64,000 nt of DNA, from NCBI GenBank assembly GCA_028819475.1, contig JAPPLJ010000019.1, positions 62,001 to 126,000 of the forward strand, given 5' to 3'. Origin of the DNA: Rhodospirillaceae bacterium. Lineage in GTDB: Bacteria > Pseudomonadota > Alphaproteobacteria > Bin65. Positions 61,909 to 64,000 of the stretch are shown in pieces. A program made the position numbers and the translations under genes. The notes beneath the pieces are model-generated. The model was given only the letters and a program-made list of their open reading frames with translations. It made no database searches and had not been told where the DNA came from. Positions within the stretch are counted from its first letter, which is position 1. Every line of letters starts with the position of its first letter.

Positions 61909-62496
61909 ATGAATGGTGATCTAGGCCAGGATGACGACAAGAGCCTCAGGCTCGGCAGACAGATACGTCACTGGCGCCTGGTGAAGGGCCTCACCCTGAG
62001 AGACATGGCAAAGCTCGTCGGGTGCTCGGAGAGCCTGTTGTCGAAAATCGAGAACGACCGGGCGACGCCCTCCTTGAGCACATTGCACAAGATCGCGGTC
62101 GCGCTAGGCTTGAACATCAGCGACATATTCGGGTCCGGAGAAAGCGAAGTCGTCACACGGGCGAATGAGAGGAATGTGCTTCTCGTCGACGGCGATGAGT
62201 CCGACGGGGACCGGATGCGCCTGGAACAGCTTGTGCCAGCGAAAAAGGGCCGGTTGCTTCAGGCCGACATGTACATCATTCCCCCGGGTGGCGGAAGCAA
62301 CGGAGAGATTCAGCATTCCGGAGAGGAGTTCGGTGTCGTAATGGAAGGGTCGCTTTTCCTTACCATCGAGAACACGTCCTATTTTCTGGAAGCAGGCGAC
62401 TCATTCGTCTTTCGTTCCGAGCTGGCACATTCATTTGCCAACAACGGAAGCACGGTCGCTCGTGTGCTCTGGGTGAACACGCCTCCCACCTTTTAG
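61909..62496 (+). CDS. XRE-family regulator with C-terminal cupin domain, second paralogue
   Basis: A 195-residue regulator with helix-turn-helix LVKGLTLRDMAKLVGCSESLLSKIENDRATPSLSTLHKIAVAL and a cupin (IIPPGGGSNGEIQHSGEEFGVVMEGSLFLTIENTSYFLEAGDSFVFRSELAHSF). It ends VLWVNTPPTF, identical to the end of the protein at 51.6 kb, but the N-terminal 25 residues differ and are shorter. It converges with the amino-acid-type ABC genes and is probably their regulator or that of genes beyond the window. A GGAGAACGCTGA site precedes ATG 61909. Confidence 0.9.
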   Translation: MNGDLGQDDDKSLRLGRQIRHWRLVKGLTLRDMAKLVGCSESLLSKIENDRATPSLSTLHKIAVALGLNISDIFGSGESEVVTRANERNVLLVDGDESDGDRMRLEQLVPAKKGRLLQADMYIIPPGGGSNGEIQHSGEEFGVVMEGSLFLTIENTSYFLEAGDSFVFRSELAHSFANNGSTVARVLWVNTPPTF

Positions 62497-62629
62497 CGAA
62501 CTACGAGGAATCGACCGGCCGGTGGTGGCCGGCAGGCGACGCGGGCTCTCCATTCGGCCCGGGGTTGAGGGGCTTGCCTGACCGGCACCCGGCGTCGTTT
62601 TCGCGCAGCGTCTTGCCCGATTCCCGTCG

Positions 62630-63436
62630 CTAGATCGTGCGCGACCGCCAGGTATCGAGGAATTCCCGCAGACGGTCGCTTTGCGGCCGCTTGAAGATGT
62701 CGTCCGGGGGGCCGCGTTCAACGACCTCGCCCTCATCCATGAACACGACCTCATCGGCCACATGGGCGGCGAAGCCCATTTCGTGGGTGACGACAACCAT
62801 GGTCATGCCGTCGCTCGCGAGTTCCTGCATCACCTGAAGCACCTCGCCGACGAGTTCCGGGTCCAGCGCCGAGGTCGGCTCGTCGAAATACATAACGTGC
62901 GGTCGGATCGCCAGGGCCCGGGCGATCGCGGTGCGCTGTTGCTGTCCGCCCGAGAGCTGGGCCGGGTAGTCGTGAGCCTTGTCGTCCACCCCGACCTTGG
63001 CCAGCATCTCCATGCCGATTGCCTCCGCCTCCGCCTTGCCAAGCCTTTTGACCACGCGCAACGCTTCGGTCACGTTGCCGAGCGCAGTCTTGTGTGGCCA
63101 AAGGTTGTAGTGCTGGAACACCATGCCGATGACGCTGCGGACGCTGTCGATTTTGCGGTCGCTGTCGGGCGTCCGTTTGCCGTCGACCTCGCTGTAGCCC
63201 AGCAGCCGGCCTTCGATAAACACCCGACCCTCGTCGTATCGGTCGAGAAAGGCCATGCATCGCAGAAGGGTGCTCTTGCCGGAACCGGACGGGCCGATGA
63301 CGCAGACGACCTGCGACCTGTCGACCGCAAGGTCGATTCCCTTCAGGACGTGAACCGGGCCGAACCGCTTGTGTACGCCCTCGACCAGAACCACGGGTTT
63401 GCCTTCCGCGGCGCCGCTTGTCGCCCGGTTGTTCAC
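62630..63436 (-). CDS. Amino-acid-type ABC transporter ATP-binding protein, second copy
   Basis: About 268 residues: Walker [10 protein letters not shown]-loop [13 protein letters not shown], signature [10 protein letters not shown], Walker [14 protein letters not shown] and [10 protein letters not shown]. It carries the same kind of insertion ([17 protein letters not shown]) after the first strands as the ATPase at 33.7 kb, so both belong to one subgroup. GTG 63436 just after the permease stop is taken as start; an in-frame TTG at 63490 would overlap the permease by 44 bases and add unconserved residues. The start is uncertain. The binding protein is not in the window. Confidence 0.88.
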   Translation of the reverse strand: MNNRATSGAAEGKPVVLVEGVHKRFGPVHVLKGIDLAVDRSQVVCVIGPSGSGKSTLLRCMAFLDRYDEGRVFIEGRLLGYSEVDGKRTPDSDRKIDSVRSVIGMVFQHYNLWPHKTALGNVTEALRVVKRLGKAEAEAIGMEMLAKVGVDDKAHDYPAQLSGGQQQRTAIARALAIRPHVMYFDEPTSALDPELVGEVLQVMQELASDGMTMVVVTHEMGFAAHVADEVVFMDEGEVVERGPPDDIFKRPQSDRLREFLDTWRSRTI

Positions 63437-63446
63437 AACGGGTCGC

Positions 63447-64000
63447 TCATGATGCGTGCCCGAACCGGCGTTCGAGCCTTCCGCCCGCAAGCGCGATGGC
63501 CTCGACGATCAGCCAATAGAGCAGGGCGACCGCGACATACGGTTCGACCACGGCAAAAGTTTCGTTGACCATCTGCGTCGTGTTTTTCGTCAACTCGGCG
63601 ACCGTGATGATAGACAGGAGCGCCGATTCCTTGACCAGGATAATCACCTGGTTGGTGGATGGCGGGATGATCAGCGTCAGCATCTGCGGGATCTGAATGC
63701 GGACGATGATCGCCCGGCGCGGGATACCGAGCATGCGCGCAGCTTCGATTTGCCCGGGCGGGATGGACTGGAACCCGGCCCGGAAGATTTCCGCGAAATA
63801 GCCGCCGCCGTAAAGTCCGAGACCGACGATCCCGACCGTTTCTGCCTCTAGGGTCAAGCCGACCGAGGGGCCGCCATAGTAAATTATGAACAGCAGGATC
63901 AGGATCGGGGTTCCGCGCATGACCTCGATGTAGGCCCGGCACGAAAGTTTCAGGAGACGGAACGGCAGGCCGTAGAGCAGCGCAGCCGCAAGACCGGCGG
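63447..64000 (-). CDS. Amino-acid-type ABC transporter permease (partial; N-terminus beyond the window)
   Basis: The open frame runs to the window edge with hydrophobic sequence before [21 protein letters not shown], so the real start is outside. The EAA loop [38 protein letters not shown] and [20 protein letters not shown] are present. About 184 residues are visible of a usual 220-230. It forms a unit with the following ATPase gene, 11 bases away. Its amino acid or opine-like substrate is unknown. Confidence 0.88.
   Translation of the reverse strand, partial: AGLAAALLYGLPFRLLKLSCRAYIEVMRGTPILILLFIIYYGGPSVGLTLEAETVGIVGLGLYGGGYFAEIFRAGFQSIPPGQIEAARMLGIPRRAIIVRIQIPQMLTLIIPPSTNQVIILVKESALLSIITVAELTKNTTQMVNETFAVVEPYVAVALLYWLIVEAIALAGGRLERRFGHAS

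Overview
The window looks like chromosomal DNA of a GC-rich alphaproteobacterium, probably near the Rhodospirillales/Kiloniellales. The lineage is inferred from gene content: a FYDLN-acid zinc-ribbon protein (TIGR02300) divergent from a class II, CP4-like aroA, a glycine-zipper lipoprotein, and a fabI-aroC pair. The host species cannot be named from this sequence alone.

Left part (1 to about 24.4 kb) is ordinary core genome. It carries an MFS exporter, an HSD10-like dehydrogenase, tRNA-Arg(CCG), a cupin, a periplasmic histidine phosphatase, fabI-aroC, a YihY protein, a lipoprotein, pdxH, TIGR02300, aroA, a class II aldolase, a SBF symporter, a PTP-like phosphatase, an ABC ATPase, an MDR oxidoreductase, comM, a TTC38-like TPR protein, a GST, an LLM flavin oxidoreductase, a molybdopterin oxidoreductase and an MBL hydrolase. 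Several non-coding repeat families sit between these genes: three copies of a 130-140 bp inverted-repeat element, two inverted copies of a composite element edged by TGACGAATCATGACA motifs, and two 15-bp tandem arrays.

At 24.9-25.4 kb the composition changes to AT-rich DNA, and a 3' half of a tRNA (T-arm, acceptor strand and CCA) lies beside it. To the right, the window to its end looks like accessory DNA rich in transport and C-N bond hydrolysis genes and in decayed genes. Module 1 (25.9-30.3 kb) is putA, a stub of an aconitase-X gene and an ornithine-cyclodeaminase-family gene, the signature of 3-hydroxyproline catabolism with its dehydratase destroyed. Broken NhaC and GST genes follow (30.4-31.15 kb). 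Module 2 (31.2-42.8 kb) is a seven-gene leftward run: nitrilase-like amidase, amidohydrolase, hyuA, hyuB and an amino-acid-type ABC importer. It diverges from a GntR/UTRA regulator, an AtuA-family gene and a DUF4387 gene.

Module 3 (44.0-59.0 kb) is the most interesting. It has an NMT1/SsuABC-type importer, an AtzH/HpxZ-like protein, a cyanuric acid hydrolase/barbiturase-family ring-opening enzyme, an amidase, an XRE-cupin regulator, a deaminase-type amidohydrolase, an M20 carbamoylase, a D-cysteine desulfhydrase-like enzyme and two more amidohydrolases. Near-identical palindromes (consensus GTCAAGTAACTTGAC) lie at its three internal promoter regions, so it probably forms one regulon of the XRE-cupin protein and degrades an imported cyclic ureide, pyrimidine or triazine-like compound. 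The substrate is unknown. A decayed topoisomerase-type zinc-finger gene, a Fic AMP-transferase gene, a second XRE-cupin paralogue and the start of a third importer close the window.
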